Assembly: GCA_934292805.1 (NCBI GenBank)
Contig: CAKQXQ010000006.1
Coordinates: forward strand, 1-64,000
DNA: 64,000 nucleotides
From: an uncultured Roseburia sp.
GTDB taxonomy: Bacteria > Bacillota > Clostridia > Lachnospirales > Lachnospiraceae
Direction: 5' to 3'
The notes under the pieces were generated by a model that searched no databases, was not told where the DNA came from, and worked only from the letters and a program-made list of their open reading frames with translations. The translations under genes were made by a program, and so were the position numbers. Shown here one piece after another: positions 7,978 to 17,128 of the stretch. Positions within the stretch are counted from its first letter, which is position 1; each line of letters starts with the position of its first letter.

Positions 7978-9006
7978 TTATGAAAGTTCGCCCTCATTTG
8001 CATTTTCCATCTCGACCACTTCCTCACGGATTCCGTCTTCAAATCTTACCCAGAGCACCGCCTGTGGCCAATTCACAGACACCAGTGCCTGTTTTTCTTT
8101 CAAAGCCGCTTCCTCCCTGAAAATCTGAAGCAATTCTGCCAGTACTTCTCTCGTCAGATATCCGCCTCTCCAGTGGAAAAGCATTGGTCGATTTTTCTTT
8201 ACTGCCTGTTTTGTACGTTTGCGGACCTCCTCCGTCGTTGTCCATGACACTTTTTTCTCTTTATAATAAAAGTGTTCTCCATCCGGACATTCCGGTATAT
8301 TCCAGATAACCGGTTCATGATCTCTGAAAATCTGTTTATCTGACAGGTTTACATAATCATACCTGATATGATCTTCTCCTGATAAAGAATTGTCAAATGT
8401 CGCATCCAGATGATAATACTGTCCATCAATCCTTATGATATTCCATGCATGCCTGTACTTGATCCCTTTTTCCGGATTCGCCTCCGATACAGCAACAATG
8501 CACCATATTTTCAAAGTGTCGCAGAGTATTTTCACTGCTTTTGCCATACCCTCACATACTGCTACTCCATTGCCAAGTGCACCGATTATTTCATGAGAAT
8601 ATTCTTTTTTCAGTTTGTCGTACGTCACATTTTTCACAATAAAATCATGGATATATAATTCTTTCCCTTTTTCATCCAGATTTTCTGCCGGTCTTGCAAG
8701 TTTTTTCACACGTGCTGCCATTGCCTGTCTATGTTCCCTGATCTTATCCTTTGTAAAAAGATACTCCGGCACAAACTCTACCATCGAGGAATCTGTGTAA
8801 TAACGATAAGAAAACTTTACAGAATAAAAGATTTCCGGACAATCCAGACGCAGCAGAAAGTAGATTTCTGATAATTCCCGGTTGCTTAATTTTAATACCG
8901 GAAATGAATCTTTCATTGCAAGAAGTCCTTCCTTCATTGCAAAATATACTTTCTTCTGATCTTTATTCAATTGTTCATAATAATAATTCTCTGCTGTAAC
9001 GGTCAT
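7978..9006 (-). CDS. Transglutaminase-like domain protein of unknown function
   Basis: A 342-residue protein whose centre matches the transglutaminase-like cysteine fold: C151 in A-V-C-E-G-M-A-K, H186 in Y-R-H-A-W-N and D201 in Y-H-L-D-A-T-F-D form the expected Cys-His-Asp triad. There is no signal peptide or membrane segment, so it is probably cytoplasmic. The N-terminal 100 residues and the charged C-terminus (from about 240) are not recognised. Possible activities are a peptidase or a transamidase; neither can be chosen from sequence. It lies between the pyk terminator and pncB, possibly as a single-gene unit. Confidence 0.7.
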   Translation of the reverse strand: MTVTAENYYYEQLNKDQKKVYFAMKEGLLAMKDSFPVLKLSNRELSEIYFLLRLDCPEIFYSVKFSYRYYTDSSMVEFVPEYLFTKDKIREHRQAMAARVKKLARPAENLDEKGKELYIHDFIVKNVTYDKLKKEYSHEIIGALGNGVAVCEGMAKAVKILCDTLKIWCIVAVSEANPEKGIKYRHAWNIIRIDGQYYHLDATFDNSLSGEDHIRYDYVNLSDKQIFRDHEPVIWNIPECPDGEHFYYKEKKVSWTTTEEVRKRTKQAVKKNRPMLFHWRGGYLTREVLAELLQIFREEAALKEKQALVSVNWPQAVLWVRFEDGIREEVVEMENANEGELS

Positions 9007-9091
9007 TCTGCTTCCGTACCTCTCATTATTTAATCCTATTTAGGTAATTGCGAAACTCCTCATAATCTTCTTTAAATTGTGAGAAATTAAT

Positions 9092-9147
9092 AAAAACCGG
9101 CACTGCCAAAGAAAGCCTACAAAACCCTCTCTGGCAATACCGGTTTT
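9092..9147 (-). terminator. Terminator downstream of pyk
   Basis: AAAACCGG...TGCCA pairs with TGGCA...CCGGTTTTT across a 25-nt loop. The stem is followed by a T-run on the minus strand, 57 nt past the pyk stop codon. Confidence 0.75.
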
Positions 9148-9152
9148 ATCTC

Positions 9153-9186
9153 AGTCGAGAAGACTCCCACCTCTTTAGGTGGCGAG
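9153..9186 (-). other. Pair of small hairpins between pyk and its terminator
   Basis: On the minus strand CCACC/GGTGG and AGTC/GACT form two adjacent hairpins. Their look is reminiscent of subterminal hairpins of IS200/IS605-type elements, but no transposase remnant lies nearby, so this is only a suggestion. Confidence 0.25.
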
Positions 9187-9203
9187 TAATAGCAAATTCT
9201 GTC

Positions 9204-10976
9204 TTAATTTGCACTGACCACTCCGTTTTCACAGTCCAATTCTACATATGCACTTGTTCTTAATACAGTCAGTGCATTTTCTGCATCGATCATCACCGGA
9301 ATATCGAGGCTCAATCCTGCAATTGCTGCATGGCAATTCACATCTTTGGATTCAACGATCAGTGCTGATGCATGTCGCATCTGCGGCATCATTTCATTGC
9401 TGGTATCTGCTGCGACAATAATATCGCCATCTTTAAAGCTCTTTAAATCTTCTGTGTTATGACAGACACAGAGATTTCCGGAAATCTTTTTGCCATTTAA
9501 TCCTTTTCCTTTTAAAAGAATGTGACCAGCCACCTGTACCTTGATCAGGTTCGTTGTTCCGGATACTCCAAGCGGCACACCTCCTGTCAGTACAACAAGT
9601 TCTCCTTTGGAAACCAGACCTGCAGCTTCCGCAATATCTACTGCTTTTTCAAAAAGCTTATCTGCATCTTTCTCCTCTGCAATGAGTAATGGCTGTACAC
9701 CCCACTCAAGATTTAACTGGCGGCATCCTTTTTCTGTGAGACACTCTCCGATGATCATGCAGTTCGGACGGTATTTGGAGATCATCTTAGCGGTACGTCC
9801 GGACTTCGTTACCGTAATGATCGCTGCTGCATTCAGATCTCCCGCCATCGTACAGGTTGCATGGGAAATTGCATTCGTAACATCCGGATTGCACATTCCT
9901 TTGCGCTGTCTGAATCTCTGCAAATAATTGATATCCTGTTCTGTACGTGATGCAATACGTGCCATCGTTCTTACAGCTTCGATCGGATACATACCTGCAG
10001 CTGTCTCTCCTGACAACATGATCGCAGAAGTTCCATCATAAATAGCATTTGCAACGTCTGTAGACTCTGCTCTTGTAGGTCTTGGATGTTTCATCATGGA
10101 ATCTAACATCTGTGTTGCGGTGATAACGATCTTTCCTGCTTCACAGACTTTCTTAATAATCATCTTCTGCATAACAGGTACATCTTCTAATGGGATCTCA
10201 ACACCCATATCTCCACGGGCTACCATAATACCATCGGATACACGGATAATCTCATCCATGTTACGGACACCCTGCATATTTTCGATCTTAGCAATGATCT
10301 TGATATCTTCTCCGCCTTTTTCTTCCAGGATCTTACGGATTTCCATAACATCCTCTGCAGTACGTACGAAAGATGCTGCGATAAAATCATAATCATTCTC
10401 CACAGCAAAACAGATATCACCATAATCCTTTTCACTGATAAATGGCATGGTCAGATCAACGTTTGGAACATTCACTCCTTTTTTGTTGGAGATCACACCA
10501 TCATTCAATACTTTACAGACAATATCCATTGGATTGGCTGTATTTCCTTCCGGCTTTGCAACCGGTGTGATCGCAACAACTTCAAGTCCTACAAGACCGT
10601 CATCGATCAGAATATGATCTCCCGGCTTTACATCTCCCGGAAGATTCTTATATGTAATGGAAACTCTCTCATCAGTTCCTAAAATATCATCTGTTGTCAG
10701 TGTGAATGTCTGACCTGTCTTTAATTCTGTCTTTCCTTTTTCAAATTCTACCAGACGGATTTCCGGTCCTTTGGTATCAAGCAGTGCTGCAATTGGTTTT
10801 CCTAATTCTGCACGCAATTTGCGGAGCATCTTCAGTCTTCCCATCTGCTCATCGTGTGGGCCATGGGAGAAGTTGAAACGTGCAACGTTCATTCCTTCCT
10901 CGATCAATGCTCTCATTACTGCTTCGTTATCTGTAGATGGTCCTAAAGTACAGATGATCTTTGTTTTTCTTGTCAT
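9204..10976 (-). CDS. pyk: Pyruvate kinase with C-terminal PEP-utilising domain
   Basis: Catalyses the last glycolytic step, phosphoenolpyruvate plus ADP to pyruvate plus ATP. The catalytic barrel shows R-F-N-F-S-H-G, L-D-T-K-G-P-E-I-R, G-D-M-G-V-E-I-P and A-T-Q-M-L-D-S-M. The last roughly 110 residues form the extra phosphohistidine-like domain (C-H-A-A-I-A-G-L-S-L-D-I-P) found in Bacillus and clostridial enzymes, giving 590 residues against about 470 for the E. coli form. The ATG at 10976 follows AAAGGA; an earlier in-frame ATG at 10997 has no ribosome site. Terminators on both sides suggest a single-gene transcript. Confidence 0.95.
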   Translation of the reverse strand: MTRKTKIICTLGPSTDNEAVMRALIEEGMNVARFNFSHGPHDEQMGRLKMLRKLRAELGKPIAALLDTKGPEIRLVEFEKGKTELKTGQTFTLTTDDILGTDERVSITYKNLPGDVKPGDHILIDDGLVGLEVVAITPVAKPEGNTANPMDIVCKVLNDGVISNKKGVNVPNVDLTMPFISEKDYGDICFAVENDYDFIAASFVRTAEDVMEIRKILEEKGGEDIKIIAKIENMQGVRNMDEIIRVSDGIMVARGDMGVEIPLEDVPVMQKMIIKKVCEAGKIVITATQMLDSMMKHPRPTRAESTDVANAIYDGTSAIMLSGETAAGMYPIEAVRTMARIASRTEQDINYLQRFRQRKGMCNPDVTNAISHATCTMAGDLNAAAIITVTKSGRTAKMISKYRPNCMIIGECLTEKGCRQLNLEWGVQPLLIAEEKDADKLFEKAVDIAEAAGLVSKGELVVLTGGVPLGVSGTTNLIKVQVAGHILLKGKGLNGKKISGNLCVCHNTEDLKSFKDGDIIVAADTSNEMMPQMRHASALIVESKDVNCHAAIAGLSLDIPVMIDAENALTVLRTSAYVELDCENGVVSAN

Positions 10977-11013
10977 AAATTTTCCTTTCTGTCTCATATG
11001 TTTTGTTCAAAAG

Positions 11014-11042
11014 AAAAAAGCAAGATTTTTATAAAAACCTGC
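11014..11042 (-). terminator. Hairpin between arcC and pyk
   Basis: On the minus strand GCAGGTTTTT pairs imperfectly with AAAAATCTTGC and is followed by six T, a plausible terminator for carbamate kinase. A second hairpin (GCTGA-TGGC / GCCA-TCAGC) lies just upstream at about 11068-11093. Confidence 0.5.
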
Positions 11043-11090
11043 CTTTTTCATATGTGAATCATGCTGATTGGCAATCGCCATTCAGCAGAA

Positions 11091-12023
11091 TTACTTCGTG
11101 ATCATGGTTCCCATTCCACCGGAAACATTTGATCCATCTTTGTTTAATTTTGTGATAAGTACGGATCTGATTGCAGAATCACCGATAAAGTTGATCGCAG
11201 CTTCAATCTTAGGAAGCATGTCACCTTCACCGAACTGTCCCTGCTCCATATATTTCTTCGCATCAGCAACCGTCATTGCAGACAATGGCTTCTCATCCGG
11301 CTTGCCATAGTTCAGGCAGACATTATCCACACTTGTTAAGATAACAAGCATATCTGCATCTAAAAGCTCTGCAAGCTTGCCTGCTGCAAGATCTTTCTCG
11401 ATGACTGCACTGGCACCTTTTAAGTTATTGTCCTGTGCTAAAACAGGGATTCCACCGCCACCACAGGCTACAACGATCTGATCTGCATCGGATAATGTGC
11501 GGATCGCATCGATCTCAACGATATCGATCGGCTTTGGTGCAGCAACGATACGTCTGTATCCGTCTTCTACCTTTACTACGTGGTTACCCTTCTTCTCTTC
11601 AGCTTCTGCCTCTTCCTCTGTCATAACACGTCCGATCACTTTGCTTGGTTTGTAGAATGCTTCGTCATATGGATCTACTACCGCCTGTGTCAGGACTGTA
11701 GATACTGTTTTGTAGATTCCTTTATTTAAAAGTTCTGCACGGATCGCATTCTGTAAATCATAACCAATATATCCCTGGCTCATTGCGGAACAGACGGACA
11801 TTGGAGTTGCAGTATATTCCGGATATAGCTTGCAGAACTCACTCATTGCTGTATGGATCATTCCGATCTGTGGTCCGTTACTGTGTGTGATAACAACCTG
11901 GTAATCATCTCTGATGAAATCTGCAACTGCCTTAGCAGTTCTTTTTGTTGCTTCCTTCTGCTCCGGAAGTGTTGTTCCTAATGCTTCATGTCCAAGTGCG
12001 ATCACAATTTTCTTCTTCTTCAT
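11091..12023 (-). CDS. arcC: Carbamate kinase
   Basis: Transfers phosphate between carbamoyl phosphate and ADP, giving ATP in fermentative arginine, agmatine or purine breakdown. The amino-acid kinase fold is shown by H-S-N-G-P-Q-I-G near residue 50, V-A-C-G-G-G-G-I-P-V in the middle and L-T-S-V-D-N-V-C downstream. The usual N-terminal A-L-G-G-N-A-L motif reads A-L-G-H-E-A-L here. The ATG at 12023 is preferred (GGAGG 9 nt upstream), giving 310 residues, the usual length. No arginine deiminase or carbamoyltransferase genes are adjacent, so the source of carbamoyl phosphate is not shown by this window. Confidence 0.9.
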   Translation of the reverse strand: MKKKKIVIALGHEALGTTLPEQKEATKRTAKAVADFIRDDYQVVITHSNGPQIGMIHTAMSEFCKLYPEYTATPMSVCSAMSQGYIGYDLQNAIRAELLNKGIYKTVSTVLTQAVVDPYDEAFYKPSKVIGRVMTEEEAEAEEKKGNHVVKVEDGYRRIVAAPKPIDIVEIDAIRTLSDADQIVVACGGGGIPVLAQDNNLKGASAVIEKDLAAGKLAELLDADMLVILTSVDNVCLNYGKPDEKPLSAMTVADAKKYMEQGQFGEGDMLPKIEAAINFIGDSAIRSVLITKLNKDGSNVSGGMGTMITK

Positions 12024-12058
12024 CTCTACCATCCTCCGATGCGTCTTTCTATTTGCAA

Positions 12059-12085
12059 AACACCCGAAAGCATCTTTCGGGTGTT
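12059..12085 (-). terminator. Terminator of the tig-clpP-clpX-lon-engB run
   Basis: AACACCCGAAAG/CTTTCGGGTGTT is a perfect 12-bp stem with a 3-nt loop, ending in TTTT on the minus strand, 63 nt past the engB stop. Confidence 0.75.
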
Positions 12086-12148
12086 CTGTCTCGTCTGACA
12101 CTTATGCTGTTATTTTACCATGAACAAATATCAAGTGCAATGTCATTT

Positions 12149-12769
12149 TTATTTCTCAGCTTCTTCCTCTTCTTTTTCTTCCTGTGGAAGTACAAAAGAA
12201 TCGATCACTTCCCACAGTTCATCTCTTCCCTGCTTTGTCTCTGAAGAAAACGGAATGATAATCGTTCCAGGTTTGACCTTCAGTCCTTCGCGGATTGCCT
12301 TGACATTTTTCTGGATCTGGCTGCGTTTGATCTTATCAAGCTTTGTTGCGATAATGATCGGTGCAAATCCCTGATAAACCATCCAGTCATACATCATTTT
12401 ATCATTCGCTGAAGGATCATGACGGATATCGATCAGAAGAAATACTGCCTGAAGTTTTTTGGATGTGTGGAGATAATTTTCAATCATTTTCCCCCACTTT
12501 TCCTTTTCGCTTGCAGAAGTTTTTGCATAGCCGTATCCCGGAAGATCCACCATATACATTGCATCATTTATATTGTAAAAATTAATCGTCTGCGTTTTTC
12601 CCGGCTGGGCTGATGTTCTTGCCAGCGATTTGCGGTTCAGCAGTGCATTGATCATGGATGATTTTCCAACATTGGACTTTCCTGCAAAAGCCACTTCATA
12701 GTATGGATTATCCGGAATCTTGCTTGTAATACCACAGACAGTCTCCAAATTTACACTTTTAATTACCAT
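12149..12769 (-). CDS. engB: Ribosome biogenesis GTP-binding protein EngB/YsxC
   Basis: A small GTPase of 206 residues needed for 50S ribosomal subunit maturation. G-domain motifs are clear: G-K-S-N-V-G-K-S-S (P-loop, about residues 30-38), D-L-P-G-Y-G-Y-A (switch II) and T-K-L-D-K (base recognition). The C-terminal tail is rich in E and K. It follows lon by 26 nt, the same order as lonA-ysxC in Bacillus, so it is probably transcribed with the protease genes. A strong hairpin terminates the unit downstream. Confidence 0.95.
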   Translation of the reverse strand: MVIKSVNLETVCGITSKIPDNPYYEVAFAGKSNVGKSSMINALLNRKSLARTSAQPGKTQTINFYNINDAMYMVDLPGYGYAKTSASEKEKWGKMIENYLHTSKKLQAVFLLIDIRHDPSANDKMMYDWMVYQGFAPIIIATKLDKIKRSQIQKNVKAIREGLKVKPGTIIIPFSSETKQGRDELWEVIDSFVLPQEEKEEEEAEK

Positions 12770-12795
12770 TCGAACTTCCTCTTTATCTATGAATT

Positions 12796-15114
12796 TTATC
12801 TGACAAATGCTACATCTAAAACATCTTTCATCTGTTCTACAAATACGATCTTTAAACCTTTTCTGATCTCCATTGATATTTCATCAATGTCCTTCTCATT
12901 CTTCTTCGGCACACAGATTGTCTTTATTCCGGCATTTTTGGCCGCGAGAGTTTTTTCTTTCAGTCCGCCGATCGGCAATACACGTCCGCGGAGTGTAATC
13001 TCCCCGGTCATCGCCACATCTGCCCGTACCGGTGTGTCAGTGATCGCAGATAACATTGCTGTTGCCATAGTGATGCCGGCAGACGGACCGTCTTTTGGCA
13101 CAGCTCCTTCCGGAATATGTATATGGATATCATGTTCACGGAAGAAATCCTTTGGGATATGATACTCTTCGCTTACTGACCGGATATAACTGATTCCGGC
13201 CTGTGCAGACTCTTTCATGACATCGCCAAGCTGTCCTGTCAGCTGGAACTCACCTTTTCCCGGCATAACATTGACTTCGATTTCCAATGTATCTCCACCA
13301 ACGCTTGTCCATGCAAGTCCACGGACGATACCGACCTCATCCGTATCATTCTTTTTATCAAATGTATATTTCACTTTACCAAGATACTTCTCAAGATTTG
13401 AATCTGTGATCCTTATCTTGTCTTTTTCGCCTTCGTAAATCGGTCTTGCCACTTTTCTGCAGATCTCTCCGAGCTTTCGCTCCAGATTACGCACACCGGC
13501 CTCTCTTGTATATCCACTGATGATTCTGCCAAGTGCTTTATCTGTGATGGAAAGCTGATCCTGTCTGATCCCATTCTTCTCCATCTGCTTTGCAAGCAGA
13601 TGTTCTTTTGCAATATGAAGTTTCTCATTCTCAGTATAACTGGTCACTTCGATCAGTTCCATACGGTCCAGTAACGGTCCCGGAATATCCTGCACCGAAT
13701 TCGCAGTTGCAATAAAAAGAACCTCCGACAGATCGATCGGAATCTCCACATAATGATCGCGGAATTTATGATTCTGTTCAGAATCAAGTACCTCAAGCAG
13801 GGCAGATGCTGTATCGCCCTTATAATCGCTGCTCATCTTGTCAATCTCATCTAAAAGCATGAGCGGATTCTTCACTCCTGCACTTCTAAGACCGTTTACG
13901 ATCCTGCCCGGCATCGCTCCGACATAAGTCCTTCTGTGTCCACGGATCTCCGCTTCATCCCGAACACCTCCAAGACTGATCCTTACATATTTCTTATCAA
14001 GGGCTCTTGCCACCGATCTCGCAATACTTGTCTTACCGGTTCCCGGTGGTCCCACAAGACAGATGATCGGGCATTCTCCTTTGTTTGTCAGATTTCTTAC
14101 TGCAAGGAACTCTAACATACGCTCTTTTACTTTTTCCAGCCCATAATGGTCTTCGTTTAAAATCTGTTCTGCATTCGCAAGATCTTTGTTGTCCTTTGAA
14201 GTTCTGTTCCACGGAAGCTCCAATAATGTCTCAATGTAGCCTCTTGATACGGTACTCTCTGAAGAATTTGACGCAATGTTTTTAAAACGGTCAATTTCTT
14301 TTTTGATCTTTTCTTTTACTTCCTTATCCGCTTTCACTTTTCCAAGCAGTTCCATAAAATGGTCTGCATCGGATTCCATATTGTCTTCACCAAGCTCTTC
14401 GCGGATCACTTTCATCTGTTCCCGGAGAATGTATTCCTTCTGGTTCTTATCGACTTTTGCTTTTACTTTTGACTGAAAATCGTTCTTGATCGCAGTGATC
14501 TCGATTTCCTTTAACAAAAGTGCCATAAGCACCTCATAACGCTCCGTCATTGAAACCGCATCTAAGATCTTCTGTTTTTCAGCAAAATGAACCGGTATGC
14601 TGTTCGCCAGCTGGTTCATCAGCTTCTCAAGATCATTCACTTCATTCAGCTGCCGCTGCAGTTCTTTTCCGATCTTCGGATTCACAACGGAATATTTTCC
14701 GAAGGTCTCTTTGATGCTCCGGATCATAGCTTCTTTCGCTTCTTCTGGCAGTCCGTCATCTACTTCCTCATCAAATCGTATGATCTCTGCAAGTAAATAA
14801 TCCGGCTCTTCAAGAAAAGCGGACAATTCTGCCCGCTCTCCTCCTTCTACCAAAATGCGTACAATATTATTCTGTAATTTGATGACCTGCTTTATTTCAG
14901 CAATAATACCGATTCTGTATAAGTCTTCCAGCTCCGGCTCCTCCTGTTCCACGTCTCTTTGTGCAACAAGAAAAATTTTCTGCTCTCCCATCATTGCTTC
15001 CTCAACAGCTTTGATGGATTTGGAACGGCTTATATCAAAATGGGCTACCATTCCCGGAAGGATGACCATCCCTCTTAATGCAACAGCAGGCATTTTCATA
15101 ACCATTGTATCCAT
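12796..15114 (-). CDS. lon: ATP-dependent protease Lon
   Basis: A 772-residue cytoplasmic AAA+ serine protease that degrades misfolded and regulatory proteins. The order is an N-terminal substrate domain (about 1-200), a coiled-coil region, an AAA+ module with G-P-P-G-T-G-K-T Walker A and L-L-D-E-I-D-K Walker B, and a C-terminal protease domain with the catalytic serine in K-D-G-P-S-A-G-I-T and its lysine in the G-G-L-K-E-K-T region. Length and order match bacterial LonA. It lies between clpX (32-nt gap) and engB. Confidence 0.97.
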   Translation of the reverse strand: MDTMVMKMPAVALRGMVILPGMVAHFDISRSKSIKAVEEAMMGEQKIFLVAQRDVEQEEPELEDLYRIGIIAEIKQVIKLQNNIVRILVEGGERAELSAFLEEPDYLLAEIIRFDEEVDDGLPEEAKEAMIRSIKETFGKYSVVNPKIGKELQRQLNEVNDLEKLMNQLANSIPVHFAEKQKILDAVSMTERYEVLMALLLKEIEITAIKNDFQSKVKAKVDKNQKEYILREQMKVIREELGEDNMESDADHFMELLGKVKADKEVKEKIKKEIDRFKNIASNSSESTVSRGYIETLLELPWNRTSKDNKDLANAEQILNEDHYGLEKVKERMLEFLAVRNLTNKGECPIICLVGPPGTGKTSIARSVARALDKKYVRISLGGVRDEAEIRGHRRTYVGAMPGRIVNGLRSAGVKNPLMLLDEIDKMSSDYKGDTASALLEVLDSEQNHKFRDHYVEIPIDLSEVLFIATANSVQDIPGPLLDRMELIEVTSYTENEKLHIAKEHLLAKQMEKNGIRQDQLSITDKALGRIISGYTREAGVRNLERKLGEICRKVARPIYEGEKDKIRITDSNLEKYLGKVKYTFDKKNDTDEVGIVRGLAWTSVGGDTLEIEVNVMPGKGEFQLTGQLGDVMKESAQAGISYIRSVSEEYHIPKDFFREHDIHIHIPEGAVPKDGPSAGITMATAMLSAITDTPVRADVAMTGEITLRGRVLPIGGLKEKTLAAKNAGIKTICVPKKNEKDIDEISMEIRKGLKIVFVEQMKDVLDVAFVR

Positions 15115-15145
15115 TTTTTATTTCCCTGTAAAATATTTTAACACT

Positions 15146-16423
15146 TTAAGAAGCTGATTCTAACTTTTTGATAATCTCTGCTTCTTCTTTTTCTTCTATT
15201 GCAAGACTGTCGTCCACATCTTTTTTCGTGATCTCACATTTTGTGATGCTCTCATCGGAAGGGATGTGATACATCAGGTCTAATGTGACTGCTTCCATGA
15301 TCGCACGAAGTCCACGGGCACCTGTCTTTCTCTCGAGTGCTTTATCAACGATCGCCTCTAAAGCTTCTTTGTCAAATTCAAGTCCGACACCATCTAATTC
15401 AAACAGCTTCTTATATTGTTTTACAAGTGCATTCTTAGGCTCACATAAAATGCGGAGCAATGCATTCTTATCTAACATATCAAGTGTAACTGTCACCGGC
15501 ACACGTCCGATAAACTCCGGGATCAGACCAAATTTTACAAAATCCTGTGGAAGTACGTGTTTCAACACTTCTCCTACATTGTATTCGTCTTTTGCATGCA
15601 CTTCTGCATTAAAACCGATCGACTTCTGATCAAGACGTGTTTCAATGATCTTCTCAAGACCATCAAACGCACCTCCGCAGATAAACAGAATATTGGTCGT
15701 ATCGATCTGAATCAGTTCCTGCTGAGGATGCTTTCTACCTCCCTGCGGTGGGACGGATGCGATCGTTCCCTCTAAGATTTTCAGCAATGCCTGCTGTACA
15801 CCTTCACCGGAAACATCTCTGGTGATAGAAACATTTTCTGATTTCTTTGTGATCTTATCGATCTCATCAATGTATACAATACCATGCTCAGCACGTTTTA
15901 TATCATAATCCGCAGCCTGGATCAGCTTCAGTAAAATATTCTCTACATCTTCACCTACATAACCAGCCTCTGTAAGAGTTGTCGCATCTGCAATTGCAAA
16001 TGGAACGTTTAACACTCTTGCAAGTGTCTGTGCAAGTAACGTCTTACCTGAACCTGTTGGTCCGAGCATTAAAATATTACTCTTCTGAAGTTCAACATCC
16101 AGATCTGCTCCGGCCATAATCCTCTTATAATGATTGTAAACAGCTACGGATAAAACCTTCTTCGCTTTATCCTGACCGATCACATATTCATCTAAGAAAG
16201 CCTTCATCTCTTCTGGCTTGATCAGATTGATCTCTTCTGCCGGTTCATCCTTCACTCCGTCAAATTCCTCATTTGACAGTTCTTCATCAATAATCTCGGC
16301 ACAAATATCCACACACTCATCACAGATATACGCTCCGTTTGGTCCGGCGATCAGCTTACGGACCTGGTTCTGCGTCTTTCCGCAAAATGAGCAGCGCAGT
16401 ATTTCTTCATTTCTTCCTGCCAT
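15146..16423 (-). CDS. clpX: ATP-dependent Clp protease ATP-binding subunit ClpX
   Basis: The unfoldase that feeds substrates to ClpP. The N-terminal zinc-binding domain has C-S-F-C-G-K and I-C-D-E-C-V-D-I-C. The AAA+ domain has G-P-T-G-S-G-K-T and V-Y-I-D-E-I-D-K-I, and the I-G-F-N-A-style loop used for ClpP contact is present as S-I-G-F-N-A. The ATG at 16423 is preferred, because the GGAGA ribosome site ends one base before an alternative ATG at 16429. That gives 425 residues, the usual length. It follows clpP by about 25 nt. Confidence 0.96.
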   Translation of the reverse strand: MAGRNEEILRCSFCGKTQNQVRKLIAGPNGAYICDECVDICAEIIDEELSNEEFDGVKDEPAEEINLIKPEEMKAFLDEYVIGQDKAKKVLSVAVYNHYKRIMAGADLDVELQKSNILMLGPTGSGKTLLAQTLARVLNVPFAIADATTLTEAGYVGEDVENILLKLIQAADYDIKRAEHGIVYIDEIDKITKKSENVSITRDVSGEGVQQALLKILEGTIASVPPQGGRKHPQQELIQIDTTNILFICGGAFDGLEKIIETRLDQKSIGFNAEVHAKDEYNVGEVLKHVLPQDFVKFGLIPEFIGRVPVTVTLDMLDKNALLRILCEPKNALVKQYKKLFELDGVGLEFDKEALEAIVDKALERKTGARGLRAIMEAVTLDLMYHIPSDESITKCEITKKDVDDSLAIEEKEEAEIIKKLESAS

Positions 16424-16448
16424 CTTCATTCTCCAATGCCTTTATTCC

Positions 16449-17030
16449 TTAACGCTTTGTGATCACATTATCGATCAGACCATATTCCATTGCTTCCTGA
16501 GCTGACATATAGTGATCTCTCTCTGTATCTGCTGCAATGACATCATATGGCTTTCCTGTATTCTCTGCTAAGATCTCATTTAATTTCTTCTTAGTCTTTA
16601 AAATATTCTCTGCTGCGATCTGGATTTCAGTTGCCTGTCCTTTGGCTCCGCCGGATGGCTGATGGATCATGATCTCCGCATTCGGAAGTGCAAGTCTCTT
16701 GCCTTTGGCTCCGCCAGCAAGTAAGAAAGCTCCCATGCTTGCTGCCATACCGATACAGATTGTAGATACGTCGCATTTGATGTACTGCATTGTATCATAA
16801 ATCGCAAGACCTGCTGTTACCATTCCTCCCGGAGAATTGATATATAAATGAATATCCTTATTAGGGTCTTCAGACTCTAAGAAAAGTAACTGTGCCACAA
16901 CAAGGCTGGCTGTTGTCTCGTTCACTTCCTCACCAAGGAAAATAATTCTGTCTTTTAATAATCTGGAGTAAATATCGTAATTTCTCTCTCCTCTGCTTGT
17001 CTGTTCTACAACGTAAGGTACTAAACTCAT
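16449..17030 (-). CDS. clpP: ATP-dependent Clp protease proteolytic subunit
   Basis: A 193-residue serine peptidase that forms the tetradecameric barrel partnered by ClpX. The catalytic serine is S98 in G-M-A-A-S-M-G-A-F and the histidine H123 in M-I-H-Q-P-S-G-G. The N-terminal L-V-P-Y-V-V-E-Q-T segment is typical of mature-length ClpP. It sits between tig and clpX on the same strand, the conserved order in many bacteria. Confidence 0.97.
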   Translation of the reverse strand: MSLVPYVVEQTSRGERNYDIYSRLLKDRIIFLGEEVNETTASLVVAQLLFLESEDPNKDIHLYINSPGGMVTAGLAIYDTMQYIKCDVSTICIGMAASMGAFLLAGGAKGKRLALPNAEIMIHQPSGGAKGQATEIQIAAENILKTKKKLNEILAENTGKPYDVIAADTERDHYMSAQEAMEYGLIDNVITKR

Positions 17031-17128
17031 CTGTTCTTACCTTCCTTTCTTAAAATCTCAAACAGACTGGCTCTTGATCTAAGAGTCAGTCTGTATTCGC
17101 CTTCTGTCAGCAGTCAGAATGCACTTTT

